This document shows, one piece after another, positions 9,065-18,570 of a stretch of DNA of 64,000 nucleotides (position 1 is the first letter of the stretch; each line of letters begins with the position of its first letter). Under the pieces are notes generated by a model. That model was not told where the DNA came from, searched no databases, and worked only from the letters and a program-made list of their open reading frames with translations. The position numbers and the translations under genes are program-made. This DNA is from Acidobacteriota bacterium (GTDB taxonomy: Bacteria > Acidobacteriota > Terriglobia > Terriglobales > Acidobacteriaceae), in NCBI GenBank assembly GCA_018268755.1, contig JAFDVW010000012.1, positions 108,991-172,990 on the forward strand, read 5' to 3'.

Positions 9065-11533
9065 CTACCGCACATGCCCTATCAGCTCAGGCACAAAGCT
9101 ATAGGCCCCGATTTCCCAGCCCGTACCAAACTGGCTTTGGTCGATACCCATGAGGTCATATTTAAATTCATCCGCCAGCGCCGTGCCTTGGTTTACCACC
9201 GGCGCGGCCAGTGTGGGCCGCATGTCGGGCATGGACCCGGAAGCAGCATCTGCGTAGAAAGTACTTCCAGAAATCGGCTGTGTGCCCCGCAAGTAATGCA
9301 CCAGCTGGGTGTTGGTCAGGAGCGTGGCGCCGCTGACTTTGAGGGTGTCAACCATGACCCCAACCTGATGGGCGCTCAGTTCATTCACGTGCCAGAAAAT
9401 TCCCATGGGCACGCCCCATACCGCAGACTTGAACACCAGGGCCCGCAGTTTGTTGGCAAATTGCGCGTCGCTCAGGTTCTGAAAGTTGGGAGCGATGCCC
9501 TGGCTCAGGATGTTCTGTGCGTTGATGCCGCTGGCCAGCACGGTGGCTGCATTTGGCGAAGGCTGCATGACCCCCGAGCCGCGTGCTCCGGCGTATCCCG
9601 CCGCCACGGCGATGCTTTCGGTGGATGCGTCCTCATAACTGCCGGGGTAGACATACACCCACGTGCCCGGAACGCTGGCCGCCACCTGGTTGGAGTACCC
9701 CGACTCGCCCGCGCTGTTGAAGGCCGTGACCACGTAGTACCACGTCTGCTGCGGATTCACCGCCAGATCGGTGTACGCCGGCACACTCAGGGGACCGGCG
9801 ATTTTCGTGTAAGGCCCGCCGCTTGTGGCCGCACGATACACGTAGTAACCCGTGGCGTCGCTTCCCGCGTTCCAGCTGAGCCAAACGGAGTGTCCGCCGT
9901 CGAGGCCGGTGAGGTTGGCGTTCATCCAGGCCCGGGCCCAGCCCAGTTCATCCGTCATCAGCCGGCCCTTGTCCATGGTCAGCATGTAGGACGAGCTCTT
10001 GATGTCCTGCGCATTTACGTCGGCCAGGTCTTCGCTCTTCACGGCGGTCTTCATGTTGGGATCGGCCGTGGCCGAGAAGACGCCGCGCTGGTTCAGCGTG
10101 TAGATGACTCCCCCCAGGGTGTCCAGGCCGCTCGGCGTCAGGTCACGCCCCGAAGAGCTCAGGTCCCAGTTCACCTGCGCATTGGGATCTCCCGGCGCGG
10201 TGATGACAAGTTGCCTCCCCGAAATGGAGAGCGTGACGGTCGCGGCCGCCGTCCCCGTGTAGCGAAGCGTAAATGCGTTGGGATATACGAAATATTGGTG
10301 CGACACGGAATGTGCGTTCAGGTCCCAGCCGGCATGGATCCATGACTGGAATGTCGAGATGAGCTGCTGCGAGAGATCGTAACCGGTCACTACCGCAATG
10401 CTCAGCGGCGCGTTCTTGGCCTGGAACATCGGGAACAGACTCTGGATGTACTGGTGCGAGCCATCCAGCAGACCCGGATCATCGTACGTCAGGGAAATCC
10501 GCGCCGGATAACGCATGAAGCCGCGCACGTTGGGTGGCGTGTCCGCCGCCAGATTATGCCCGCCGTCAATGGGGCCGGGCGTTCCCGTGATATCGGTGGA
10601 AAGACCGGTTGCCAGGTTGTTGGCGTAAAAGTGGCAGAAGGAATAGGTCACGGCTGCCGTGTTGTCCATCAATCCATAAGTGCGGTTGGCGTAAGCGCGA
10701 CAATTCTTCAGCTCAATCGCTGTCGGACTGCCATCAAATCGATATCCCACATAGTTGCGATGGGCATCCGTGTTGAAGATGTGAATGTCCCCGGCCGCCA
10801 CGTTGGGATGCACATAAAACCCAATCGGCACCGTGGCGTTGGGGACCTGGCTGTCAGTGGACATATTGGCCAGCCAGAGATGATCGCTGGCCCCCTGTAC
10901 CTGCACGCCGTATCCGTCATACCAGTCGAGTTGGATGTGCTGGATTTTGATCCAGCTCTGTCCGTTGATATTGATCAGAGATTGCCCGCTGAGCAGGATC
11001 GGTGTAACCGAGCCAAATATTGTGACGGGGTTCCCCCCGCTCGCATACACATACAGGATTTGGCTGGGTACTTCGTAGTACCAGTCGCGGTCATGGGTCA
11101 GCGCCGCTTGCGAAGTTTGCGGCGTGCCCCAGAGGCTGCCAAACTGCACGAACTTCAATTGTGAAATTGCCTGGGTGGCGCTGAGCGTGGCTTGCCACAC
11201 ATTCCCCGAAGCATTGCTCCAATCCGCCGCCTGGGTGGGAGAGTACCCGGTAAAGCGTGGCGGGCGGCCGCTGCCGTACGCGTCGAAGCGGATGGGATTG
11301 CCTGCGTTGCCGCTGGAAGGCGGCGTCAACCATTCATTCCACACACCGTCGCGCTTGAAGAGGATGACGTCTCCTGGGGCAAACGTGGCAAGGCCGACCT
11401 TCAGCAGCGTTCGCCATGGCGTGGCCGGCGAGAGCCCGTCGTTGGCATTGCTTCCTGCGGGATCGACGTAATACGTCGTCGCCGACGCCAGCGTCGCCAG
11501 CAAGAGCAACGGAATTGTCGTCCACTTCAACAT
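9065..11533 (-). CDS. Secreted beta-helix / NodB-like deacetylase / fibronectin-III fusion
   Basis: 822 residues from the ATG at 11533; a longer frame upstream lacks a signal peptide. Order: signal peptide 1-18 (MLKWTTIPLLLLATLASA); TYYVDPAGSNANDG, the classic N-cap of secreted parallel beta-helix proteins; beta-helix to ~310; a polysaccharide-deacetylase (NodB, CE4)-like segment with LTYDDP and NAHSVSHQ matching the metal-binding Asp and His-x3-His motifs; an FN3 domain (VWLSWNAGSDATGYYVYRA, then TWYYVVTAFNSAGES); and a second deacetylase-like stretch near the C-terminus (IFWHVNELSAHQ). It would bind and deacetylate an envelope or capsular glycan outside the cell. The split of the NodB-like part around FN3 is unusual. 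Confidence 0.7.
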   Translation of the reverse strand: MLKWTTIPLLLLATLASATTYYVDPAGSNANDGLSPATPWRTLLKVGLATFAPGDVILFKRDGVWNEWLTPPSSGNAGNPIRFDAYGSGRPPRFTGYSPTQAADWSNASGNVWQATLSATQAISQLKFVQFGSLWGTPQTSQAALTHDRDWYYEVPSQILYVYASGGNPVTIFGSVTPILLSGQSLININGQSWIKIQHIQLDWYDGYGVQVQGASDHLWLANMSTDSQVPNATVPIGFYVHPNVAAGDIHIFNTDAHRNYVGYRFDGSPTAIELKNCRAYANRTYGLMDNTAAVTYSFCHFYANNLATGLSTDITGTPGPIDGGHNLAADTPPNVRGFMRYPARISLTYDDPGLLDGSHQYIQSLFPMFQAKNAPLSIAVVTGYDLSQQLISTFQSWIHAGWDLNAHSVSHQYFVYPNAFTLRYTGTAAATVTLSISGRQLVITAPGDPNAQVNWDLSSSGRDLTPSGLDTLGGVIYTLNQRGVFSATADPNMKTAVKSEDLADVNAQDIKSSSYMLTMDKGRLMTDELGWARAWMNANLTGLDGGHSVWLSWNAGSDATGYYVYRAATSGGPYTKIAGPLSVPAYTDLAVNPQQTWYYVVTAFNSAGESGYSNQVAASVPGTWVYVYPGSYEDASTESIAVAAGYAGARGSGVMQPSPNAATVLASGINAQNILSQGIAPNFQNLSDAQFANKLRALVFKSAVWGVPMGIFWHVNELSAHQVGVMVDTLKVSGATLLTNTQLVHYLRGTQPISGSTFYADAASGSMPDMRPTLAAPVVNQGTALADEFKYDLMGIDQSQFGTGWEIGAYSFVPELIGHVR

Positions 11534-11597
11534 GCCCAAATCGCCTTTCAAAAGAAAAAACTGTCCCTGTTGCTCGAGGTTATCCACTCGAGCTGCT

Positions 11598-11999
11598 CTA
11601 CTGCACGGTGCTGGACAGAGTCCCCGGGGAGGAAGGTACGACCTGCACCGTGGCCTGGCACTTGCTCCAATCGCTGGAGACAAAGTTGCCCGAGTTGTCC
11701 CGGCCCACGGCGGTCACGGCAAAAATGCGTTGCCCGAAATTCGAAGTCTGAAAGGTTCCCGTGATTGCGCTGACCTTACCGCTGGCGTTGGCGGGGTTGG
11801 CCACCGTGCCCAGCAACGCGGGGGTACCGCTGGTGGCATCCAGCATTTCGAAGTGGTCCAGGCAATTCTTGCTCACCGTGCCGCTACAGAGGGTCAACCC
11901 TGTGTAGTCATACGACCAGGAAAGCGTGACCGTCGAAGCCTGCGAACAGGTATACATCGCAAGCAGGAAGCACCATAGGCAAAACGTCTTCTTCCACAT
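11598..11999 (-). CDS. Small secreted FN3-like protein
   Basis: 133 residues from the ATG at 11999, with AAGGAA 5 nt upstream; the longer upstream frame overlaps the giant fibre gene and is rejected. Signal peptide MWKKTFCLWCFLLAMYTCSQA, then a single beta-sandwich-like domain (TVTLSWSYDYTGL, a Cys pair CSGTVSKNC, then RIFAVTAVGRDNSGN) with FN3 character. It lies between the giant fibre-like gene and the NodB fusion, all on the same strand with short gaps. It may be an accessory adhesion module. No specific family recognised. Confidence 0.65.
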   Translation of the reverse strand: MWKKTFCLWCFLLAMYTCSQASTVTLSWSYDYTGLTLCSGTVSKNCLDHFEMLDATSGTPALLGTVANPANASGKVSAITGTFQTSNFGQRIFAVTAVGRDNSGNFVSSDWSKCQATVQVVPSSPGTLSSTVQ

Positions 12000-12048
12000 G
12001 CGCGTTCCTTTCCCGTACGGAGATCCGATCTGCAATGGGCGGAAGGTC

Positions 12049-15000
12049 TTACCAGAGTTTGATGGTGAGCGCCGTGCCGTTGCCCCCCGCCGCTCCATTG
12101 CCGCCGCTGCCGGCTTTAGCGCCACCGCTGCCGCCGTTGGCCGTGAGTGTGCCATTCTGCGCCACATATCCGCCCGCCAGAACACAAGTGCCGCCGCCAC
12201 CCCCGCCGCCACCGCCGGAGTTGCCGCCGGCCGCAGCCGTGCCAATTCCACCATCACAGCTGACCGTGGAGGACGAGGCCACCAGAATGGCGGGAGCTTT
12301 CAGAAACACATTGCCGCCGCCCGCCCCTCCGTTGCCCGCCGCATTCGTTCCATCGCCGCCTCCGGTGCCGCCGGAAGCGCCGCAGCCGAAGTTGCCCAGC
12401 GCATCGGTATTTTCCACCGAGTAAGGGACGCCTCCGGTCAGGTTGGCATTGGCTGCGCCGCCCGTACTGCCATTACCGCCACTGCTCGAGCCGGCGCTGC
12501 CCCCTGCAATCGCCAAGGCCGGATCAAACCAGGATTTGCGATTTCCTCCAGCCCCGCCGCCGTTGGTCGCGCTGGCCCCCCCGCCTCCCCCGCCTGCTCC
12601 TCCAAATCCGCAATTCGATCCCGCGCTGGCGGCTCCGCTTCCGCCCGTTACCGCCGGACGTCCCTTGCCGCCGGCATCAACCTTCCCGCTGGAACCGGTG
12701 ATGATTACCGGCGTCAGCGAATAGAGCACCAGTCCCGGCGTCTGCGAGGTGCTGAAGGTTCCGGAATGCGTCAGGCTGGCATTGTCCACGACCAGGCTTT
12801 GATAGCGGAACGCGCCGTCCTTGGTAGTCGCGCCAGTCACCGCCAGGCTGCCGTCGGCGCCCGTGCCAAAAGTACGGAAACGAAGGTAAGGTCCCAGGCG
12901 AAAAGGCTCGGCCAGTACCTGAGCGATACTCGGTGTAGAACTTACCAGCGCCACACCCAGCGGAATCATCGGCGTGGTTGCGGCATAGGTGCCGCCATTC
13001 GTGGTGCACTGCTTGGTGGTGTTGCTGGAAAGATCAAACCAAATCGAAGGATTGGTCGCCGACAAGGCCACACTCGGCGAAGGGCACGTGGGTGCGGCAT
13101 ACTGCCAGAACGGGGCCGTGTTCGCCCCCACCAAGTCCGAGCTGACTGGATTCGCGTTCGCTGTATCGAGCTTTATGAAAAGGAATTCCAGCGTGTCAGC
13201 GGAAGGCGTGGGCAGCGTGACCGCCAGGTTTGAATTCACCACCTGATAGCTCCCCGCGACGAAGTAGGTCAGGTTCGTAGTGCTGCCATTTACGTTGACT
13301 GTGGCTCCCGAAGCTGCGGCCAGAAAATTCGGGTTGCCGTTGCTATCGACTGCCGAGGTGCAAATCGCTGTATCCAGCATGGCGCAGGACAGTACCCCCG
13401 CGGGCAATGCCGCCATCGTTTGTGTGTTGGAGAAGTAAGGGACCGTTCCCACCGTGCCTGCGCCTCCCAACACCGCGCCGCCAGTTTGCCCCTGAATATA
13501 AGCCGGGTCAATATATCCGCTGCTTCCCGATACCACCACGGCGTTGGCTGTTCCTCCCACCGCCGTCGCATGGTAGCCGTCTACCATGTCTGCATTCAGG
13601 TTGCTTACGGTCGATGTGCTGGTGATCCCGGTGATGGCCGGCGTTGAGACCGAGGTCCCAAAGTATCCCGTGCGAACTCGCAGGGCACTGGAGCCCAAAT
13701 CCCGATTATTGTCGGTGAACGGTTTGAAATTGAACGAGGTGTCGATGGCCCAGCGGATCTGGTTCTGCAGCTTGAATCCCATGCCACGCTGCGTGCCTGT
13801 GCCCGCGGCCCCGGAGTCCACCACGAAGTAGGCATTCGGCGCGTCAAATCCCAGCCCGATGCGTTCATAGTTGGAAGCATCCGTGTAGGTGCCAAACACA
13901 TGAAAGGCCTGGGCGGTTGCTCCGTTGCGTTCTTGCAGGGTATTGGCGTCGAAATTGAAGACATTGCTCAATCCCAATTGCACCGGCTGTCCGTTGTTGC
14001 TGAGCACTTTCGCGCAATGGCAGGCCTGGTCAAACCAGAAGATCCCATAATTCGGGATGCCCGCCGGTTGGGTGGTCTCCGCCATCTGAATGATCTCGGG
14101 TGTGCTGCAGATGGCGTCGCCGTTGGCAGCAATCCCGGTGGCAAAGCTTCCATTGCAGGTCGCGGGAGATTGGGAGAACTGGTTGGCGGTGCTGGCATTG
14201 CCGAAGACGTTGCCACTGGTGTCCAGCTTGGCCACTTCATAAATCGTCCCACCGTTCTCCGACACCATCAGCTTGCCGCTCGGCCCGAAGCCGATCTTCG
14301 ACGTGTTGCCGGCCGCCGGTGTCAGTGTTCCAAAGGCGCCTTGCAGGTTCCAGGGGCCGCTTCCGGTGGAGGTAAAGGAATTCGCCGAGATAGTCCCTGC
14401 AACCGTCAGACCGGCGTCCATCTGCACATTGGCTTTGAATTCCTTCAGGCCGGCTGTCAGCCGTTCCAGCCAGTTACTTCCATCTCCTGCGTTGCCGATG
14501 TAGTGGGAGATCGACACCGGGGCCCCGAACGCCAGTTGCGCTTGCCCTGCGCTGGGCGTGAACGGCGACGGGTTGTCCAGTCCAATGTAAGTATCGTTGG
14601 CGTCATTGGGCGGCCGGTTGTTGCCGTAGGCGGCAGTCTTCGCCGGATTCGCATCCAGCAGCGTGATGATGTGTGTCGCGCCTGCGGCTGTGGCCCGTGC
14701 GTTCTTCTCAAAAATCAGCCGGCCTTTGAGTCCGGTCTCGTTGGCCCCGCCGTTTCCACTGTTGGTCCCAAATTGCAGAATGGTAGAGCTAAGCTGGGGA
14801 AAATTGTTCCCAACGGACTCCGTTCCCAGGCAACTGACATAAAGCGGGTTCCCGCTATTGGTGGCGCCGTAGCACTTGTTGGCATACACGGTCGGATAGT
14901 TCGATCCGTCGGTGCTCGTCACCACGCTGCCGTTACTGACGCTGGCATGAAACTCATCCAGATAAGCCACTGCGCCGCCGGTCAGCACCAGGCCGCCTGG

Positions 15001-17376
15001 CCAATATGGAAAGGTAGGAGAGAACGTCTGGCTGGCCACGCTATAACTGGCCAGCGCCGCCTGCGGGTCCGTAGCGGTGCAGACAACACCGGAGCATTGC
15101 GCCACGTTCAGCGCCACCGCGTAATTCCCCGAACCGTATGGCGCAATGGCTGGCGTGCTCTGTGTAGTGCGCAGAATGTCATAGGTGATGGTGTCGCTGC
15201 TCTGCGTCACCTTCGGCCAGGAGAGAGCGATGTTGCCGCTGCCATTCGTGATGGCCGTGCCGAAAAGATAGGGCGCCGACACTGTCCCTGCGGTCGTGTC
15301 ACGGATCACCGCGTAATACAGGTAGACCGTGCTGCCGGTGCTGGCGAACGTGGGCAGCTTGCCCACGGCCTGCACTGAATCCGGGCCGCGAATCGTGATC
15401 GGCTGGCCGGAACTCAATACCCCCATCTGCCCGATTGCGCCCAGCGGGTTGCTGCAGTTGCCCACCTCCATATACACATTCTCCAGCGCCGTCCCATGGA
15501 AGCCGCCGTTGGGTGTGCCTCCCTTGACGCCGAATTGGGAGAAGCCCTGAATTACGCTGTCGGAGATGCGCAAGGTATTGCCGCTCTCCCAGTCCACGCC
15601 GTTGCCCGTGCACTGTGCGGAAATGTTCAGATTTTTCAGCCAGCCCACCGCGGCATTCGTGCTGAAAGGTCCCGGCGCAGTCACATAGGAACCGCAAAAC
15701 GTGGCGTCGCAACGCACCCCATAGCCCAGGTTGGTGTTCAGTCCGTCCAGCAGAAAGGCCTGGTCATTATCGACCTGCACATACGTTCCAAACGTGCCCG
15801 GGCCGCTTCTCGTGGAGAGGTTTACCACTCTGCTCTTCTGCCCGTTTACTTCCAGGAATGGCCTGGTGCCGTTGATCACCATAGGCCTGCCGCGTGGATT
15901 GACCAGCGTGATGTCGGAATAAGTGTTCGCATTCGAGGGATCGCCGACAAAAATGCAGCTGTCGTTCATCCAGCACTCGACAATCGATCCGCTGAAATCC
16001 ACGGTCAGGTTCGACGACCGAATAGAGACCCGGGCATAGGCCTTGAACTCGCCCGGAGGCACAAGAACTTTTCCCGCTTGCGGCGTGGCCGAAGGATTGC
16101 TTGGGGTGATGCGCGCCGCAATCAGCGCCTCCTGCAAGCCGCTGGAAGCGCTGCCCACCGTATATCCGGCGGCATGTCCATTGGCGGTGGTGAATTGCAG
16201 CGTGCCTGAGGCGCTGTTGCCGGCGCAGGTCCCTCCTGTCACCAGCACGGCTTCGGCCGTTCCGGTGCCGGAGAGATAGACGAAATACTGTGGTTCCGAG
16301 CCGCTGACCCCCGGCGGACAAACCGCCAGACTCAGCGTCTTTGCCCCCGCAGCGCTTAAGTCCGTGCCCGGTGTCTGTGCCCAGTTGAAATCGCTGGCAT
16401 ATTTGATGGCCTGCATGCCCATACTCACGCCGCCACCAGGCTTCGCTTTATAAGTCCCGCTGCCAGCTTCGTAGGTGAGGACCTGGTTGTCCCCCGGAAC
16501 AGTCGGGTCGACCGGTACCCCCTGGATGGAGACGGCGTTGCTGCTGCTGCCGCAAGCGCCCCAACTGGAATCTCCCTTCAGGCACAGCGTCCCGTTGGCC
16601 ACGCCCGTGCCTAACTCCGATGAGGGCACAATCCCGCCCAGCAGGTCGGCCTTTGCCGCCAGCGCCGTATCCACGTAGTGGCGATTCGCCGCCTGGTTCG
16701 GGGCTGTCGGGTCCGCCGGCAAGGTCAACGGGCCACTCATGGTGTCGCCGCTCTTGCTGACATAGGAGCCGCTGCCCGAACCGGTCACCGCGGAGTCTAC
16801 GTAGGCTTTGTTGGCCACGTCGCCGGCGTTGACCGGCGGCGGAACGCTGGGCGAAATCGCAAATTGCTTGCTCCCGGTAATGGTCTCGCTCCCCGCCGTG
16901 TGCACCACGCTGGCATTGTCCGCCTTATTGGCCAGCGCCGTGTCCACATACTGCTTGGTGGCGACCTGCGAGACCGACGTGGTCGAGCCTAACGCCGTAC
17001 GTATCGCCGCAATCGTGGTTTGCGCAGTGGCCGGGACCACCCAGTATTCCGTCTTCACCACGTCATCGAGCTGGTACACCACCGTGTAGTAAGTGTTGGC
17101 CGGGGTTACGCCCGCATTCGGCACCAGGGCCACCGACAATGCTCCCCCCGGGCCCAGCGTGATGCTCTTGGTTCCCGCGGCTACCGCCTGGCCGCCGCTG
17201 CTCGTAAAAGGAGGCCATGAGATCAGTAGCTTGCCCGCGGCCGGCGTGCCGTCCGCCCGGTATACCGTGTCGGCCACAGTCGTCGTGGGCGGGCTGGATT
17301 GCGCCCAGGCCGCGGCTTGGGCGGCAAGCCACACAAAACACAAAAGCCATCCCATAGCATGGCGCCTCTGTAACAT
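12049..17376 (-). CDS. Giant secreted tail-fibre-like protein with glycine-rich C-terminus
   Basis: 1,775 residues; an excellent AGGAGGAA lies 5 nt before the ATG at 17376. Signal peptide ~1-26 ends AWAQS. Residues ~140-270 hold phage tail-fibre repeats: three A-x(2-3)-YVD-[ST]-A units (TKQYVDTAL, NKAYVDSAV, NRHYVDTAL) and SGDTMSGPLTL. A central parallel-beta-helix-like part (~430-650) and a fibre-like stretch with NRDLGSSALRVRTGYFGT follow. The last ~210 residues are extremely Gly/Ala/Ser/Asn-rich with poly-Gly runs. Tail-fibre repeats normally occur on virions and lack Sec signals, so this is either an exported adhesin built from phage fibre parts or a structural protein assembled unusually. 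It is the largest gene of the window. Confidence 0.75.
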   Translation of the reverse strand: MLQRRHAMGWLLCFVWLAAQAAAWAQSSPPTTTVADTVYRADGTPAAGKLLISWPPFTSSGGQAVAAGTKSITLGPGGALSVALVPNAGVTPANTYYTVVYQLDDVVKTEYWVVPATAQTTIAAIRTALGSTTSVSQVATKQYVDTALANKADNASVVHTAGSETITGSKQFAISPSVPPPVNAGDVANKAYVDSAVTGSGSGSYVSKSGDTMSGPLTLPADPTAPNQAANRHYVDTALAAKADLLGGIVPSSELGTGVANGTLCLKGDSSWGACGSSSNAVSIQGVPVDPTVPGDNQVLTYEAGSGTYKAKPGGGVSMGMQAIKYASDFNWAQTPGTDLSAAGAKTLSLAVCPPGVSGSEPQYFVYLSGTGTAEAVLVTGGTCAGNSASGTLQFTTANGHAAGYTVGSASSGLQEALIAARITPSNPSATPQAGKVLVPPGEFKAYARVSIRSSNLTVDFSGSIVECWMNDSCIFVGDPSNANTYSDITLVNPRGRPMVINGTRPFLEVNGQKSRVVNLSTRSGPGTFGTYVQVDNDQAFLLDGLNTNLGYGVRCDATFCGSYVTAPGPFSTNAAVGWLKNLNISAQCTGNGVDWESGNTLRISDSVIQGFSQFGVKGGTPNGGFHGTALENVYMEVGNCSNPLGAIGQMGVLSSGQPITIRGPDSVQAVGKLPTFASTGSTVYLYYAVIRDTTAGTVSAPYLFGTAITNGSGNIALSWPKVTQSSDTITYDILRTTQSTPAIAPYGSGNYAVALNVAQCSGVVCTATDPQAALASYSVASQTFSPTFPYWPGGLVLTGGAVAYLDEFHASVSNGSVVTSTDGSNYPTVYANKCYGATNSGNPLYVSCLGTESVGNNFPQLSSTILQFGTNSGNGGANETGLKGRLIFEKNARATAAGATHIITLLDANPAKTAAYGNNRPPNDANDTYIGLDNPSPFTPSAGQAQLAFGAPVSISHYIGNAGDGSNWLERLTAGLKEFKANVQMDAGLTVAGTISANSFTSTGSGPWNLQGAFGTLTPAAGNTSKIGFGPSGKLMVSENGGTIYEVAKLDTSGNVFGNASTANQFSQSPATCNGSFATGIAANGDAICSTPEIIQMAETTQPAGIPNYGIFWFDQACHCAKVLSNNGQPVQLGLSNVFNFDANTLQERNGATAQAFHVFGTYTDASNYERIGLGFDAPNAYFVVDSGAAGTGTQRGMGFKLQNQIRWAIDTSFNFKPFTDNNRDLGSSALRVRTGYFGTSVSTPAITGITSTSTVSNLNADMVDGYHATAVGGTANAVVVSGSSGYIDPAYIQGQTGGAVLGGAGTVGTVPYFSNTQTMAALPAGVLSCAMLDTAICTSAVDSNGNPNFLAAASGATVNVNGSTTNLTYFVAGSYQVVNSNLAVTLPTPSADTLEFLFIKLDTANANPVSSDLVGANTAPFWQYAAPTCPSPSVALSATNPSIWFDLSSNTTKQCTTNGGTYAATTPMIPLGVALVSSTPSIAQVLAEPFRLGPYLRFRTFGTGADGSLAVTGATTKDGAFRYQSLVVDNASLTHSGTFSTSQTPGLVLYSLTPVIITGSSGKVDAGGKGRPAVTGGSGAASAGSNCGFGGAGGGGGGASATNGGGAGGNRKSWFDPALAIAGGSAGSSSGGNGSTGGAANANLTGGVPYSVENTDALGNFGCGASGGTGGGDGTNAAGNGGAGGGNVFLKAPAILVASSSTVSCDGGIGTAAAGGNSGGGGGGGGGTCVLAGGYVAQNGTLTANGGSGGAKAGSGGNGAAGGNGTALTIKLW

Positions 17377-17517
17377 TGCTTCCTCCTGCGCGACTCTTCG
17401 CGCTCGAAATGCGAGGAGAACACTTCTGGGTTGTCTAGGATAGGAACCTGAGGATTAGGGGCGTAACATCGAAAACATCAAATTCCACTCGACGTGGAGC
17501 GCGCCGGTAGGGGAAGG

Positions 17518-17973
17518 TTAACGCCGCGGGACTTTCACCTTCTGCTCCAGAAACCGTTCCACGCTGCGCACATACACATCTGCAAAATCGGCCACCGGGC
17601 GCCGGCTCTCGATCAATTCCACCGCATCTTCCAGGTTCCAACTCAGCGAACACAGCACCGCCAGCGTCATCATGGGCGCTCGATGCACTCCGGCCGCGCA
17701 GTGGATCAGAAGTTTGCTCTCCTCCTGGTCCAGCGCGGCGAGGGCAAAATCCACCCCCCGCTGAAACAGTTCGGGTGGCTTTACCTGGAAATCGTCGTCC
17801 GTGGGGTTCCACAACACTTCGATGCCGAAGGGCTCGGCAATGATCGTGTCATCAAATTCCAGTTGCATGTCGATGATGTGCGTCACTCCCGCCCGCGCCA
17901 CCTCCGCCATATTTTCCGCGGACCAGATTCCGCCGCCTACCGCAATCCGCCCGGTTACCCAGTTCAAATCCAT
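17518..17973 (-). CDS. Dual-specificity / tyrosine-type protein phosphatase
   Basis: 151 residues from the ATG at 17973 (MDLNWVTGRIAVGG); a GTG at 18027 would add 18 basic residues and cannot be excluded. The signature HCAAGVHRAPMM (residues 91-102) gives nucleophile Cys92 and phosphate-binding Arg98, and the general-acid Asp is probably in NPTDDD (56-61). The protein is short and cytoplasmic, with no other domain. It lies in the phage-like cluster upstream of the giant fibre gene, in the same orientation. It would remove phosphate from Ser/Thr/Tyr or another phospho-ester. Whether it opposes the HipA-like kinase 13 kb downstream is speculation. Confidence 0.8.
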   Translation of the reverse strand: MDLNWVTGRIAVGGGIWSAENMAEVARAGVTHIIDMQLEFDDTIIAEPFGIEVLWNPTDDDFQVKPPELFQRGVDFALAALDQEESKLLIHCAAGVHRAPMMTLAVLCSLSWNLEDAVELIESRRPVADFADVYVRSVERFLEQKVKVPRR

Positions 17974-18054
17974 TCCGCTCGCCCATGGGGCGCGGATGGT
18001 AAGCTCTCCGCGCCGTCGCCTCCGCACTGGATTGCACGGACGCGAACCAACATT

Positions 18055-18444
18055 CTACGGCAAGGGCAAACTCCCTATCCCGCGGAAGGCTCCCATGTGC
18101 TTTTCCCCGGTCGTGTCGTTTCCCAAAACGGTTTCTCCTGGAAGTCCGAGTTGCCGCAGCAGGATCTGCGCCAGTCCTTCATTGTCGGGGCCTTGCTCAA
18201 ATGGTTTTGGGTCGGCCAGACCGGCGATCTCCAGCAGGCACTTCATGGCTGGGTAATGTCCATGCATGGCCTCTTGAATCGTGGCTTCTACCAGGGCGAC
18301 GGCATTGGCCGTAATCAGGTCCACGATCTGCATTCTTACCCGGGAAGCGTCCGCTGCCTGGCGGGCGGGTGCGGAGTACGCGTTCGGCTTTTGCCGCGCC
18401 GTAGCGAGCTTCTTCTTGGGTGCTCCCTTTCCTGCGCTTCGCAT
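18055..18444 (-). CDS. Small helical phage protein, possible terminase-small-subunit-like
   Basis: 129 residues: a basic N-terminus (KGAPKKKLATARQK), then a helical core (RMQIVDLITANAVALVEATIQEAMHGHYPAMKCLL) ending EIAGLADPKPFEQ. The core resembles the C-terminal helix pair of DUF5681-like phage packaging proteins, but the match is weak. It lies just after a strong terminator and opens the rightward end of the structural block, where a small terminase subunit would be plausible. No function is claimed beyond that. Confidence 0.5.
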   Translation of the reverse strand: MRSAGKGAPKKKLATARQKPNAYSAPARQAADASRVRMQIVDLITANAVALVEATIQEAMHGHYPAMKCLLEIAGLADPKPFEQGPDNEGLAQILLRQLGLPGETVLGNDTTGEKHMGAFRGIGSLPLP

Positions 18445-18455
18445 GGTTCCGCCCC

Positions 18456-18494
18456 AAAAAAATCAGGGCGCATCCGCTGCTGGAATGCGCCCTG
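18456..18494 (-). terminator. Strong rho-independent terminator
   Basis: A perfect 10-bp stem (18464-18473 with 18485-18494, 11-nt loop) is followed on the minus strand by seven T residues (complement of 18456-18462). It ends the transcript of the HTH gene at 18571 and separates the control module from the structural block. A T-rich run on the plus side makes it possibly bidirectional. Confidence 0.85.
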
Positions 18495-18570
18495 CAAAAT
18501 TGCTTTTTTCTCACTCTCAATTTCAGAATAGCAAATCACTCGGGGAAAATGGGACATGGAGAACAACTTT

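Noticed and set aside
11926..15378. Long plus-strand frames (435 and 492 codons) opposite the giant fibre gene
   Set aside because: Low-complexity Ala/Arg/Gly composition mirrors the opposite strand; no signal peptide, domain or ribosome site.
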